Shown here piece by piece: positions 1-6,203 of a stretch of DNA of 14,834 nucleotides. Under the pieces are notes generated by a model. It worked only from the letters and a program-made list of their open reading frames with translations, searched no databases and was not told the DNA's origin. Made by a program: the position numbers and the translations under genes. The DNA is taken from the NCBI GenBank assembly GCA_966692625.1, contig CBKZAG010000073.1:1-14834 (forward strand). The letters run 5' to 3'. Positions within the stretch are counted from its first letter, which is position 1; each line of letters opens with the position of its first letter. Origin of the DNA: CAMLOF01 sp966692625. GTDB lineage: Bacteria; Pseudomonadota; Gammaproteobacteria; Burkholderiales; Burkholderiaceae_C.

Positions 1-41
1 TCGGCCAGGCTGACGAAGTCTTCAAGCCACTTGGTGTCCAT
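1..41 (-). CDS. LysR-type transcriptional regulator, N-terminal fragment (runs off the window)
   Basis: Only the first 13 codons plus two bases are inside the window. From the ATG at 41 they read MDTKWLEDFVSLA, followed by the first two bases of a Glu or Asp codon. This is very like the opening of many proteobacterial LysR-type regulators, where a MD-x-KWLEDF start leads into the first helix of the winged HTH. The start is supported by a GGAGG Shine-Dalgarno six to seven bases upstream. The frame overlaps the last 20 bases of the upstream ABC exporter gene, including its stop, so translation may be coupled and the two genes may share a transcript. The effector-binding domain and stop are outside the window, so its target cannot be judged. 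The call rests on a very short peptide and could be wrong. Confidence 0.6.
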   Translation of the reverse strand, partial: MDTKWLEDFVSLA

Positions 42-1962
42 GCGTTCCTCCGGCTGTTGCGGCCGTTTTCTGTTCTTCGCTGTCTCCGCCACTTTGCTGC
101 AGCGCCCACATCTGCGCGTAGCGGCCGTTGGCGGCGAGCAGGTCGGCGTGGCGCCCGCGCTCGACGATGGTGCCGTGCTCCAGCACGATGATCTCGTGCG
201 CGTCCACCACCGTAGACAGGCGGTGCGCAATGACCAGCGCGGTCTTGTTGCGCGCGACGCTGCGCAGCTCCGCCTGGATGGCGCGTTCGTTGGCGGAGTC
301 GAGTGCGGAGGTGGCCTCGTCGAAGATGAGGATGGGCGGGTTCTTGAGCAGCGTGCGCGCGATGGCCACGCGCTGCTTTTCGCCGCCCGATAGCTTGAGG
401 CCGCGTTCACCCACCATGGTCTGGTAGCCCTTGGGCAGCCGCTCGATGAAGCCATGGATGTGCGCGGCCTGGGCAGCTTTGACGGCCTCGTCGTGCCCGG
501 CCTCGGGGCGGCCGTAGAGGATGTTGTATTCGATGGTGTCGTTGAAGAGGACCGTGTCCTGCGGCACGATGCCGATGGCGCGGCGCACGCTGCCTTGCGT
601 CACGGCACGGATGTCCTGCCCGGCGATGGTGATGCGCCCGCCGTCCTCCCCTGGTGCGTCACCAGGGCGGCCCACGTCGTAGAAGCGGTAGAGCAGGCGT
701 GCCAGCGTCGATTTGCCGGAACCGGACGGCCCCACCACCGCCACCGTCTTGCCCGCAGGCACGGTGAAGCTCACGCCGTGCAGGATCTCGCGTTCGCGCT
801 CGTAAGCGAAGTACACGTTCTCGAAGCGCACCTCGGGCGCGCCGTCCAGCTGCAAATCCTGCGCGCCCGGGGTGTCGGCGATTTCGCGCTCCTTGTCGAG
901 CAGGGTGAACATCTTGTCGAGGTCGGTCAGGCCCTGCTTGATCTCGCGGTAGAGCACGCCCAGGAAGTTGAGCGGGATGTAGAGCTGGATCATGAAAGCG
1001 TTGATCATGACCAGATCGCCCAGCGTCATCTGCCCTTGTGTGACGGCTGCTGTGGCGCGCCACAGGATGGCCACGAGCGCGGTGGCGATGATGAGCTGCT
1101 GCCCGGCATTCAGCATGGACAGCGTGACCTGGCTCTTGAGGCGGGCGCGGCGCAGCTTCTCCAGACTTTCGCCGTAACGGCGGCTCTCGAACGCCTCGTT
1201 GTTGAAGTACTTGACGGTTTCGTAGTTGAGCAGCGAGTCGATGGCCTTGGTCTGGCTGATGGACTCCATCTCGTTCATCTGGCGGCGAAACTGCGTGCGC
1301 CATTCCGTCACCTTGACGGTGTAGGTCACGTACAGCACCAGAGCGGCCAACGTCGTCCACACGTACCACATCTCGAACTTGGCGCCCAGCAGCGCCAGCA
1401 CCAGGGCCACTTCCAGCAACGTGGGCAGGATGCTGTAGATGGAGTACGAGATGAGCGACTGCACGCCCCGGGTGCCGCGCTCGATGTCGCGCGTCATGCC
1501 GCCGGTCTGGCGCTCCAGGTGAAAGCGCAGGCTCAGCTCGTGCAGGTGCCCGAACACCTGCAGCGCGATGTGGCGTGTCGCGCCCTCGGTGGCCTTGGCG
1601 AAGATGAGTTCGCGCAATTCGGTGAACAGCGTGGTGGAAAAGCGCAGCAGGCCGTAAGCCAGCAACAGACCCGCGGGCACCACGAACAAAGCCTCGGTGC
1701 CCGCAGGCAGGCCGAGCAGCGAGCCGCCCGGCTTGGGGGTGAGCGCGTCCACCAGCTCCTTGAGCAGCAGAGGCACACCCACGTTGGCCAGCTTGGCCGC
1801 CACCATGAAGGCCAGCGCCGCCGCGACGCGCCAGCGGTACTCCCACAAATAGGGAAGCAGCCTGCGCAGCACGGCCCAATCGCCCCGGTGCGAAGCACCC
1901 TGGGGCGCTTCGGGCGGCTGACCCGCGGCAGGCTGGGCAGATGAAATGGAGAGATGGCGCAT
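22..1962 (-). CDS. Atm1-type ABC exporter, fused permease and ATP-binding subunit
   Basis: An inner-membrane half-transporter of about 646 residues that should work as a homodimer. After a Pro/Ala-rich N-terminal tail, a six-helix exporter membrane domain spans roughly residues 38-350. It contains NYETVKYFNNE (about 246-256), a hallmark of the Atm1/ABCB7/HMT1 branch. The C-terminal ATPase domain carries Walker A GPSGSGKST (about 411-419), Q-loop PQD (about 467-469), signature LSGGEKQ (about 524-530), Walker B ILIFDEA (about 544-550) and the H-loop His (about 580), so it looks intact. Known members export glutathione-linked sulfur species or glutathione-metal conjugates; the substrate here is inferred. 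I chose the ATG at 1962. An in-frame TTG at 2016 would add 18 non-conserved residues and run into the divergent thioesterase gene. No clear Shine-Dalgarno precedes 1962. A short Pro/Gly/Asp-rich insertion sits between Walker A and the Q-loop. Confidence 0.93.
   Translation of the reverse strand: MRHLSISSAQPAAGQPPEAPQGASHRGDWAVLRRLLPYLWEYRWRVAAALAFMVAAKLANVGVPLLLKELVDALTPKPGGSLLGLPAGTEALFVVPAGLLLAYGLLRFSTTLFTELRELIFAKATEGATRHIALQVFGHLHELSLRFHLERQTGGMTRDIERGTRGVQSLISYSIYSILPTLLEVALVLALLGAKFEMWYVWTTLAALVLYVTYTVKVTEWRTQFRRQMNEMESISQTKAIDSLLNYETVKYFNNEAFESRRYGESLEKLRRARLKSQVTLSMLNAGQQLIIATALVAILWRATAAVTQGQMTLGDLVMINAFMIQLYIPLNFLGVLYREIKQGLTDLDKMFTLLDKEREIADTPGAQDLQLDGAPEVRFENVYFAYEREREILHGVSFTVPAGKTVAVVGPSGSGKSTLARLLYRFYDVGRPGDAPGEDGGRITIAGQDIRAVTQGSVRRAIGIVPQDTVLFNDTIEYNILYGRPEAGHDEAVKAAQAAHIHGFIERLPKGYQTMVGERGLKLSGGEKQRVAIARTLLKNPPILIFDEATSALDSANERAIQAELRSVARNKTALVIAHRLSTVVDAHEIIVLEHGTIVERGRHADLLAANGRYAQMWALQQSGGDSEEQKTAATAGGTHGHQVA
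47..51 (-). promoter_or_regulatory. Shine-Dalgarno GGAGG for the LysR-like gene
   Basis: On the minus strand GGAGG is followed by AACGC and then the ATG at 41, a near-ideal five-base spacing. It lies inside the 3' end of the ABC exporter gene. It is the main reason to accept that a separate gene starts here and is not just a chance frame. Confidence 0.65.
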
Positions 1963-1975
1963 GTAGAACCGGTAT

Positions 1976-1982
1976 GGGGGAG
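1976..1982 (+). promoter_or_regulatory. Shine-Dalgarno-like GGGGGAG for the yciA-type gene
   Basis: A purine run lies nine bases before the ATG at 1992. It supports that start over the in-frame ATG at 1941, which would add 17 residues lacking family resemblance and would begin inside the divergent exporter gene. Confidence 0.5.
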
Positions 1983-1991
1983 AATGGCAAG

Positions 1992-2429
1992 ATGAACTCA
2001 GCGATTTTGCCCCCAAGCGAAGGCCCTGGCGCGTCCCAGGGCGAACCGCATGCCCAGCCAGAGAAGCACCTGGTGCTCAAGGTCATTCCCATGCCGGCCG
2101 ACTGCAACGCCAATGGCGATATTTTCGGCGGCTGGGTGATGGCCCAGGTGGACCTGGCTGGCGCTGTGTTGCCCGCGCGCATCGCACAAGGGCGCATTGC
2201 CACCGTGGCGGTCAACCAATTCGTGTTCAAGCAACCGGTGCGCGTGGGCGACATCCTGAGCTTTTTTGCCCACATCACCCGCGTCGGCAACACGTCCGTG
2301 ACGGTGCAGGTGGAGGTATTTGCGGAGCGCCTGGGCAACCAGGGGCAATTTGTGAAGGTGACCGAAGCCTCACTCACCTACGTGGCCATTGACGAAACGG
2401 GCAAGCCCCGGCCCGTTCCCAGAGTCTGA
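1992..2429 (+). CDS. yciA: YciA-type acyl-CoA thioesterase (hotdog fold)
   Basis: A 145-residue cytoplasmic protein that should hydrolyse acyl-CoA thioesters to free acid and CoA. The core matches YciA closely: MPADCNANGDIFGGW at residues 34-48 contains the Asp (D43) of the hotdog catalytic site. It is followed by the helix VMAQVDLAGAVL, the strand segment VAVNQFVFKQPVRVGD, and the C-terminal TEASLTYVAIDETGKPRPVP typical of the family. YciA proteins are hexameric and have broad acyl-chain range; substrate preference here is unknown. It is the only plus-strand gene in the window. Its start lies 29 bp from that of the divergent ABC exporter, and its stop lies 30 bp from the stop of the convergent AGE-family gene. 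An N-terminal stretch of about 24 Pro/Gly/Ser-rich residues precedes the conserved domain and is a little longer than in E. coli YciA. Confidence 0.93.
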   Translation: MNSAILPPSEGPGASQGEPHAQPEKHLVLKVIPMPADCNANGDIFGGWVMAQVDLAGAVLPARIAQGRIATVAVNQFVFKQPVRVGDILSFFAHITRVGNTSVTVQVEVFAERLGNQGQFVKVTEASLTYVAIDETGKPRPVPRV

Positions 2430-2459
2430 CCGTCTCTTGCGCGGGGCGGCGAGGGGCGG

Positions 2460-3668
2460 TCAATCGCCCTGGCCGCCAGCGGCCATGACGTCCCAACAGG
2501 CGCCCATGGTGTGGTAGTCCGTCTTGCCGGCGGGGGACTTGGTGTCTTCCAGCTTGCTGCCGTCGGCGGCCAGGATGCGGTACCAGGCGCCGTGGCGGTG
2601 GTCCACCATGTGCTGCCAGCTCCAGGCCCACAGGTCCAGGTACTGCTGACGGAAGGTGGTGTCGCCTGTGACGCGCCACAGCCGCCACGCGCTGGCAAAG
2701 GACTCGGCCTGCACCCAGAAGTATTTGTCGGTGTCACACGGTGTGCCATCGGGCGCGAAGCCATAGATGAGGCCGCCATGTTGCGCATCCCAGCCGTGGC
2801 GCCAGGCGCTGAGTTGCAGTTCAGCAGCACGGTCCACCCAGCGCTGCTGGGGACGGCGCGCGTGCGCCTGCAGGATGAGCTTGGCCCATTCGGTCTGGTG
2901 ACCCGTCTGGTAACCCCAAGGCTTGAAGATGTCGCCTGGGTTGTCGCGGTTGTAATTCCAGTCGGGCTGCCAGGCGGTGTCGTAATGTTCCCAGATGAGC
3001 CTCTCGGCGCCCGTGGCGGCCTCGAAGGCAAAGCGCTCGATCAGCGATTCGGCGCGGTCAAGGTAGCGTTGGTCGCCGGTGGCCTCGAAGGCAGCCAGGC
3101 ACGCCTCGCAGGTGTGCATGTTGGCGTTCTGCCCCCGGTAGGCGGCCAGCTCGCCTTGGGGGCTGAGTTCGTCGGCGTAAGCCCGGTTCGCGGGTTCATA
3201 GAACACGGTCTCCATGCGGTCAAAGGCATCGGCCACATCTTGCTGGCTGGCCAGCCCTGCCATGTGCGCATGGCTTTGCGCCAGCAAGACGAAGGCCTGG
3301 CCATAGGCCATGGCGCGCTCGTCCTCGCGTTGACCCGCCTGCAGCGTCCAGGCATACAGCCCTGCGCCCGGGTGCCCGTGCGGCAGGCGGAACGCGTCGA
3401 GGTGAGCCAGCGCGTGCGCGGCCCAATCCCTGTAGATGCTGCGCCCCGTGTGGCGCCATGCCTGGCACCAGTTGAACACGAAGCGGGTGGCGCTGACCAG
3501 GTGGCGGTGCTCCCGGTTGTAAACGGTGCCATCATCCAGGAAGTAGTGAAAGAAGCCACCTGCGGGATCATGAGCCGTGCGCTCGTAAAAGCGCAGGGTG
3601 TCGTCCACATGGGCGGCCAGGAAACGCTGGCTGTCAAAGGAGGCGGGGGGCAAGTTGTTCATCGTCAT
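2460..3668 (-). CDS. AGE-family sugar epimerase/isomerase (mannose isomerase-like)
   Basis: About 402 residues, the usual length for N-acylglucosamine 2-epimerase-family (alpha/alpha)6-barrel enzymes. Visible family marks are SATRFVF (Arg about 62), NANMHTCEACLAAFEATGD (His about 185), GYQTGHQTEWAKLIL (His about 257), YFWVQAESFASAWRL (about 316-330) and KTDYHTMGACWD (His about 386). One Arg and three His at these spacings fit the active site of the YihS/mannose isomerase branch, which interconverts aldoses and ketoses such as mannose and fructose. Members that act on N-acylglucosamine or cellobiose also exist, so the substrate is inferred from the neighbouring glk, pgi and kinase genes. The start may be 3668 or the in-frame ATG at 3662; neither has a clear Shine-Dalgarno. 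An upstream ATG at 3728 would overlap the kinase gene and adds residues without family character. It is the last gene of the minus-strand array, 22 bp after the kinase stop. Confidence 0.88.
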   Translation of the reverse strand: MTMNNLPPASFDSQRFLAAHVDDTLRFYERTAHDPAGGFFHYFLDDGTVYNREHRHLVSATRFVFNWCQAWRHTGRSIYRDWAAHALAHLDAFRLPHGHPGAGLYAWTLQAGQREDERAMAYGQAFVLLAQSHAHMAGLASQQDVADAFDRMETVFYEPANRAYADELSPQGELAAYRGQNANMHTCEACLAAFEATGDQRYLDRAESLIERFAFEAATGAERLIWEHYDTAWQPDWNYNRDNPGDIFKPWGYQTGHQTEWAKLILQAHARRPQQRWVDRAAELQLSAWRHGWDAQHGGLIYGFAPDGTPCDTDKYFWVQAESFASAWRLWRVTGDTTFRQQYLDLWAWSWQHMVDHRHGAWYRILAADGSKLEDTKSPAGKTDYHTMGACWDVMAAGGQGD

Positions 3669-3690
3669 TGACGTGCTGGTGCGGCTCGTC

Positions 3691-4338
3691 TCACATGCGG
3701 TACACGGCATGGGCGCGAGGTTTTCCATGTTCGATCAGTCGGGCATTGGGATCGTCGGTCTGTTCCACCCACGCCAGGGCGGCCTGCGGCGTGCGTCCGA
3801 AGCGCACGTGCCTGTCAACGAGCCGCTGCCTGCGCAGGGTGTCGTCCACATCGACATACCAGATCTCGTCCAGGCAGGCGGCGACTTGGCGCCAGGGCGC
3901 GACGTCGAGCAGGAGGTAGTTGCCTTCGGTGATGACGAGCTGGGTGTGCGGCTGCACGGCAATGGCGCCTGCCACGGGCTCCTCGATCTCGCGCCGGAAA
4001 GCTGGCGCGTAGATCACCTCGTCCGGCGCCTGCTGACGCAGCCGATGCAGCAGGGCCAGGTAACCGTGAGCGTCGAAGGTGTCGGGAGCGCCTTTGCGGT
4101 GGGCCCGCCCCAGCCGCTCCAGCTCGGCCTGTGCCAAGTGGTAACCATCCATGGGCACCACCTGGGCCAAGGAACCTAGGCGCCCGAGCAACAGTTCGGC
4201 CAGCGTGGACTTGCCCGCGCCGGGAGGCCCTACCAGTCCCAGCAGGCGGCGCTGGCCGCCGGTCAACAGGCCTTGCAGGCGCTGCTCCAGTTCGTCTGAG
4301 ACAAGCGTTTCAGATGCCATGGGTTGCGAAAGACTCAC
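3691..4338 (-). CDS. P-loop kinase of the uridine kinase/pantothenate kinase-like group (FrcK-like, substrate unknown)
   Basis: A cytoplasmic protein of 215 residues. Walker A is GPPGAGKST at 37-45. It is followed by VPMDGYHLAQAELERLGR (about 61-78) and RKGAPDTFDAHGY (81-93), a signature of the nucleoside/nucleotide-kinase-family proteins related to uridine and type I pantothenate kinase. VITEGNYLLLD (135-145) resembles the Walker B strand, and WYVDVDDTLRRQRLVDRHVRFGRT (160-183) carries the Arg-rich lid. Relatives sit beside sugar transport genes, for example frcK near the rhizobial fructose transporter, so a sugar kinase role is plausible but not shown. The GTG at 4338 overlaps the glk stop in a GTGA arrangement, suggesting coupled translation; an ATG at 4320 is an alternative start. 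It lies between glk and the AGE-family isomerase. Confidence 0.85.
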   Translation of the reverse strand: MSLSQPMASETLVSDELEQRLQGLLTGGQRRLLGLVGPPGAGKSTLAELLLGRLGSLAQVVPMDGYHLAQAELERLGRAHRKGAPDTFDAHGYLALLHRLRQQAPDEVIYAPAFRREIEEPVAGAIAVQPHTQLVITEGNYLLLDVAPWRQVAACLDEIWYVDVDDTLRRQRLVDRHVRFGRTPQAALAWVEQTDDPNARLIEHGKPRAHAVYRM

Positions 4339-5327
4339 CGGCGTTGACCGGCAGGCGCACCGCTGTCAAGCACACAGGCGGTGCCTGCCAGCGCAGGGGA
4401 CAGGGTGGCGGTGATGACCCATACCGGGATGTCGGCCATGTAGTCGCGGAAGCGCCCCTTGGATTCAAAGCGCTGGCGGAAGGCCGTGCCGTCGAACCAG
4501 CTGCCCAGGCGTGGAACGATGCCGCCACCGATGTAGATGCCCCCCTTGGCGCCCAGCGTGAGCGCCAGGTTGCCGGCCACCGTACCCAGGAAGGCGCACA
4601 TCATGCCCAAGGCCTCGGCGCAACGGGCGTCACCCGCCAGCGCGGCTTCGCTGATCTGTGCAGCGCTGAGTTCTGGGCTGGGTGCGGCATCTGCCGCGCA
4701 CAGCGCACGATGGATGTCCATGAGTCCCATGCCGCTGACAGCCCGTTCGGCCGATACGTGGCCGTGCTGGCTGGCGAGCCAGTCGATCACCACCTGCTCG
4801 CGCGGCGTGACGGGGGCGAGCGTGACGTGCCCGCCCTCCCCCTGCAGCGGCACCCAGCCGCCGCGCCCGTCGGGCAGCAGGCCGGAAACACCCAGGCCCG
4901 TGCCCGGGCCGATGAGACCGATGGCCGATTCGGCCAAGGGTGAGCCGCCTCCCACCTGGCGCTTGTCGCTGGCCGGCAGCCCCGGCAGGGCCAGCGCCAG
5001 GGCGGTGAAGTCGTTGAGCACGGAGAGGTGTTGCAACCCCACGGACTGGCGCAGCGTTTCGATGGAGAAGGACCAGTGGTGGTTGGTCATGCGCACCTGG
5101 TCGCCCGTGACGGGGTTGGCGATGGCGATGGCACCCAGTTGCGGACGCGGGCGGTCCAGCGTGCCGAGGTAGGCCTGGATGGCGGCGTCGATGGAGGGGT
5201 AGTCGGCACAGGGCAGCGTGCGCTGCGCCTCGATGGGCGCGCCAGGGCCGGCTTGCCAGGCAAAGCGTGCGTTGGTGCCGCCTACGTCGGCGAGCAGGCG
5301 CGGCAGGGAGTCGTCGGAACGGGTCAT
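4335..5327 (-). CDS. glk: Glucokinase (ROK-unrelated, bacterial Glk type)
   Basis: Phosphorylates glucose with ATP to glucose 6-phosphate in the cytoplasm, feeding Zwf and the ED pathway. The 330 residues show the complete Glk pattern: phosphate-binding DVGGTNARF (14-22), IANPVTGDQVRMTNHHW (69-85), catalytic LNDF with Asp at about 106, GPGTGLGVS (140-148), LQGEGGHV (161-168), SGMGL (198-202) and GGIYIGGGIVPR (262-273). Length is typical (E. coli Glk has 321). The start ATG at 5327 comes 13 bp after the hexR stop and lacks a convincing Shine-Dalgarno. The 3' end overlaps the downstream kinase start by 3 bp. Position directly after hexR in a KDPG-pathway array suggests HexR control, but no operator can be seen next to the gene. 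Confidence 0.96.
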   Translation of the reverse strand: MTRSDDSLPRLLADVGGTNARFAWQAGPGAPIEAQRTLPCADYPSIDAAIQAYLGTLDRPRPQLGAIAIANPVTGDQVRMTNHHWSFSIETLRQSVGLQHLSVLNDFTALALALPGLPASDKRQVGGGSPLAESAIGLIGPGTGLGVSGLLPDGRGGWVPLQGEGGHVTLAPVTPREQVVIDWLASQHGHVSAERAVSGMGLMDIHRALCAADAAPSPELSAAQISEAALAGDARCAEALGMMCAFLGTVAGNLALTLGAKGGIYIGGGIVPRLGSWFDGTAFRQRFESKGRFRDYMADIPVWVITATLSPALAGTACVLDSGAPAGQRR

Positions 5328-5340
5328 CTTGTCGGAAAAG

Positions 5341-6189
5341 TCAGGCGTAGCGCTTGTTCTGCAGGTTGGTCTTCATCTCGCGCAGCAGCGGCTGCAGGGT
5401 GGATGTGCCGATGCGCAGCGCCAGGCAGGTGGCCAGGATGTCGATCACCAGCAAGTGCAGCAGACGCGAGGTCATGGGAATGTACTGGTCGTAGAACTCG
5501 GTGTGGTCGGCGGCCAGATGCAGGTCGGTGGTCAGCGCCAGCGGCGTGCGCGTGGCGGTGATGGCCACGGTGGTGGCCCCGTGCTTGCGTGCAATGTCGG
5601 CCGCGTCGATCAGGTCGCGCGTGCGGCCGGAGTTGGAGATGATGATGGCGACGTCGCCCGGCTTGAGCAGCGCCGCGCTCATGACCTGCATGTGGCCGTC
5701 GCTGTAGGCCACGGAGTGCACGCCCAGGCGAAAGAATTTGTGCTGCGCGTCCTGCGCGACGATGCCGGAGTTGCCTACGCCGTAGAACTCGATGCGGCGC
5801 CCGTCGCGGTAGGCTTTTTCGAGCGCATCCACCACCTTGCCGATGGCCACGTTGGAGGACTCGTTGCGGTACTTCAGGAAGGCGGCCACGGCGTTGTCGA
5901 TGACCTTGACGGCCACGTCGGGCACCTTGTCCTGCGCGTCCACGCTGCGGTGGATGTAGGGCACGCCTTCGCTCACCGTGCCCGCAAGCTTGAGCTTGAA
6001 GTCGCTCAGGCCGTCGTAGCCCATGCTGCGACAGAAGCGCACCACGGTGGGCTTGCTCACGTGCGCCATGGCGGCCAGTTCGCCCACCGGCAGTTGCGAG
6101 AACTGCCGGGGGTTCTTCAGCACCAGCTTGGCGACGCGCTGTTCGGCGGCGGGCAAGGTGGACAGGGAAGCCTGGATGCGTTCGAGCAT
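5341..6189 (-). CDS. hexR: HexR-family (RpiR-type) transcriptional repressor of hexose metabolism
   Basis: 282 residues with an N-terminal RpiR-type HTH (about 1-75; LAAMAHVSKPTVVRFCRSMG is the helix-turn-helix) and a C-terminal SIS phosphosugar-binding domain (about 120-260). The SIS domain shows FYGVGNSGIVAQDAQHKFFRLG (135-156) and IIISNSGRT (182-190); serines in these two segments bind the phosphosugar in HexR. In Pseudomonas HexR represses zwf, pgl, eda, edd and glk, and KDPG releases it. The neighbours here are exactly those target genes, which makes this a confident HexR rather than a generic RpiR regulator. The ATG at 6189 is chosen because LERIQASLSTLPAAEQRVAKL is the canonical N-terminus; AAGGGG lies just upstream as a modest Shine-Dalgarno. 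Only 14 bp separate it from the ppc stop, so it has no obvious promoter or operator of its own and is probably cotranscribed. Confidence 0.93.
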   Translation of the reverse strand: MLERIQASLSTLPAAEQRVAKLVLKNPRQFSQLPVGELAAMAHVSKPTVVRFCRSMGYDGLSDFKLKLAGTVSEGVPYIHRSVDAQDKVPDVAVKVIDNAVAAFLKYRNESSNVAIGKVVDALEKAYRDGRRIEFYGVGNSGIVAQDAQHKFFRLGVHSVAYSDGHMQVMSAALLKPGDVAIIISNSGRTRDLIDAADIARKHGATTVAITATRTPLALTTDLHLAADHTEFYDQYIPMTSRLLHLLVIDILATCLALRIGTSTLQPLLREMKTNLQNKRYA

Positions 6190-6203
6190 GGTGGTCAACC
6201 CCT

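Noticed and set aside
454..1944. Long plus-strand open frame of 496 codons
   Set aside because: It is antisense to the Atm1-type exporter. The translation is His/Gln/Val/Gly/Ala-rich with no domain, as expected for a GC-rich antisense frame.
2430..2459. Possible terminator between the convergent yciA-type and AGE-family genes
   Set aside because: The 30-bp gap is GC-rich but has no clear stem-loop with a T run on either strand.
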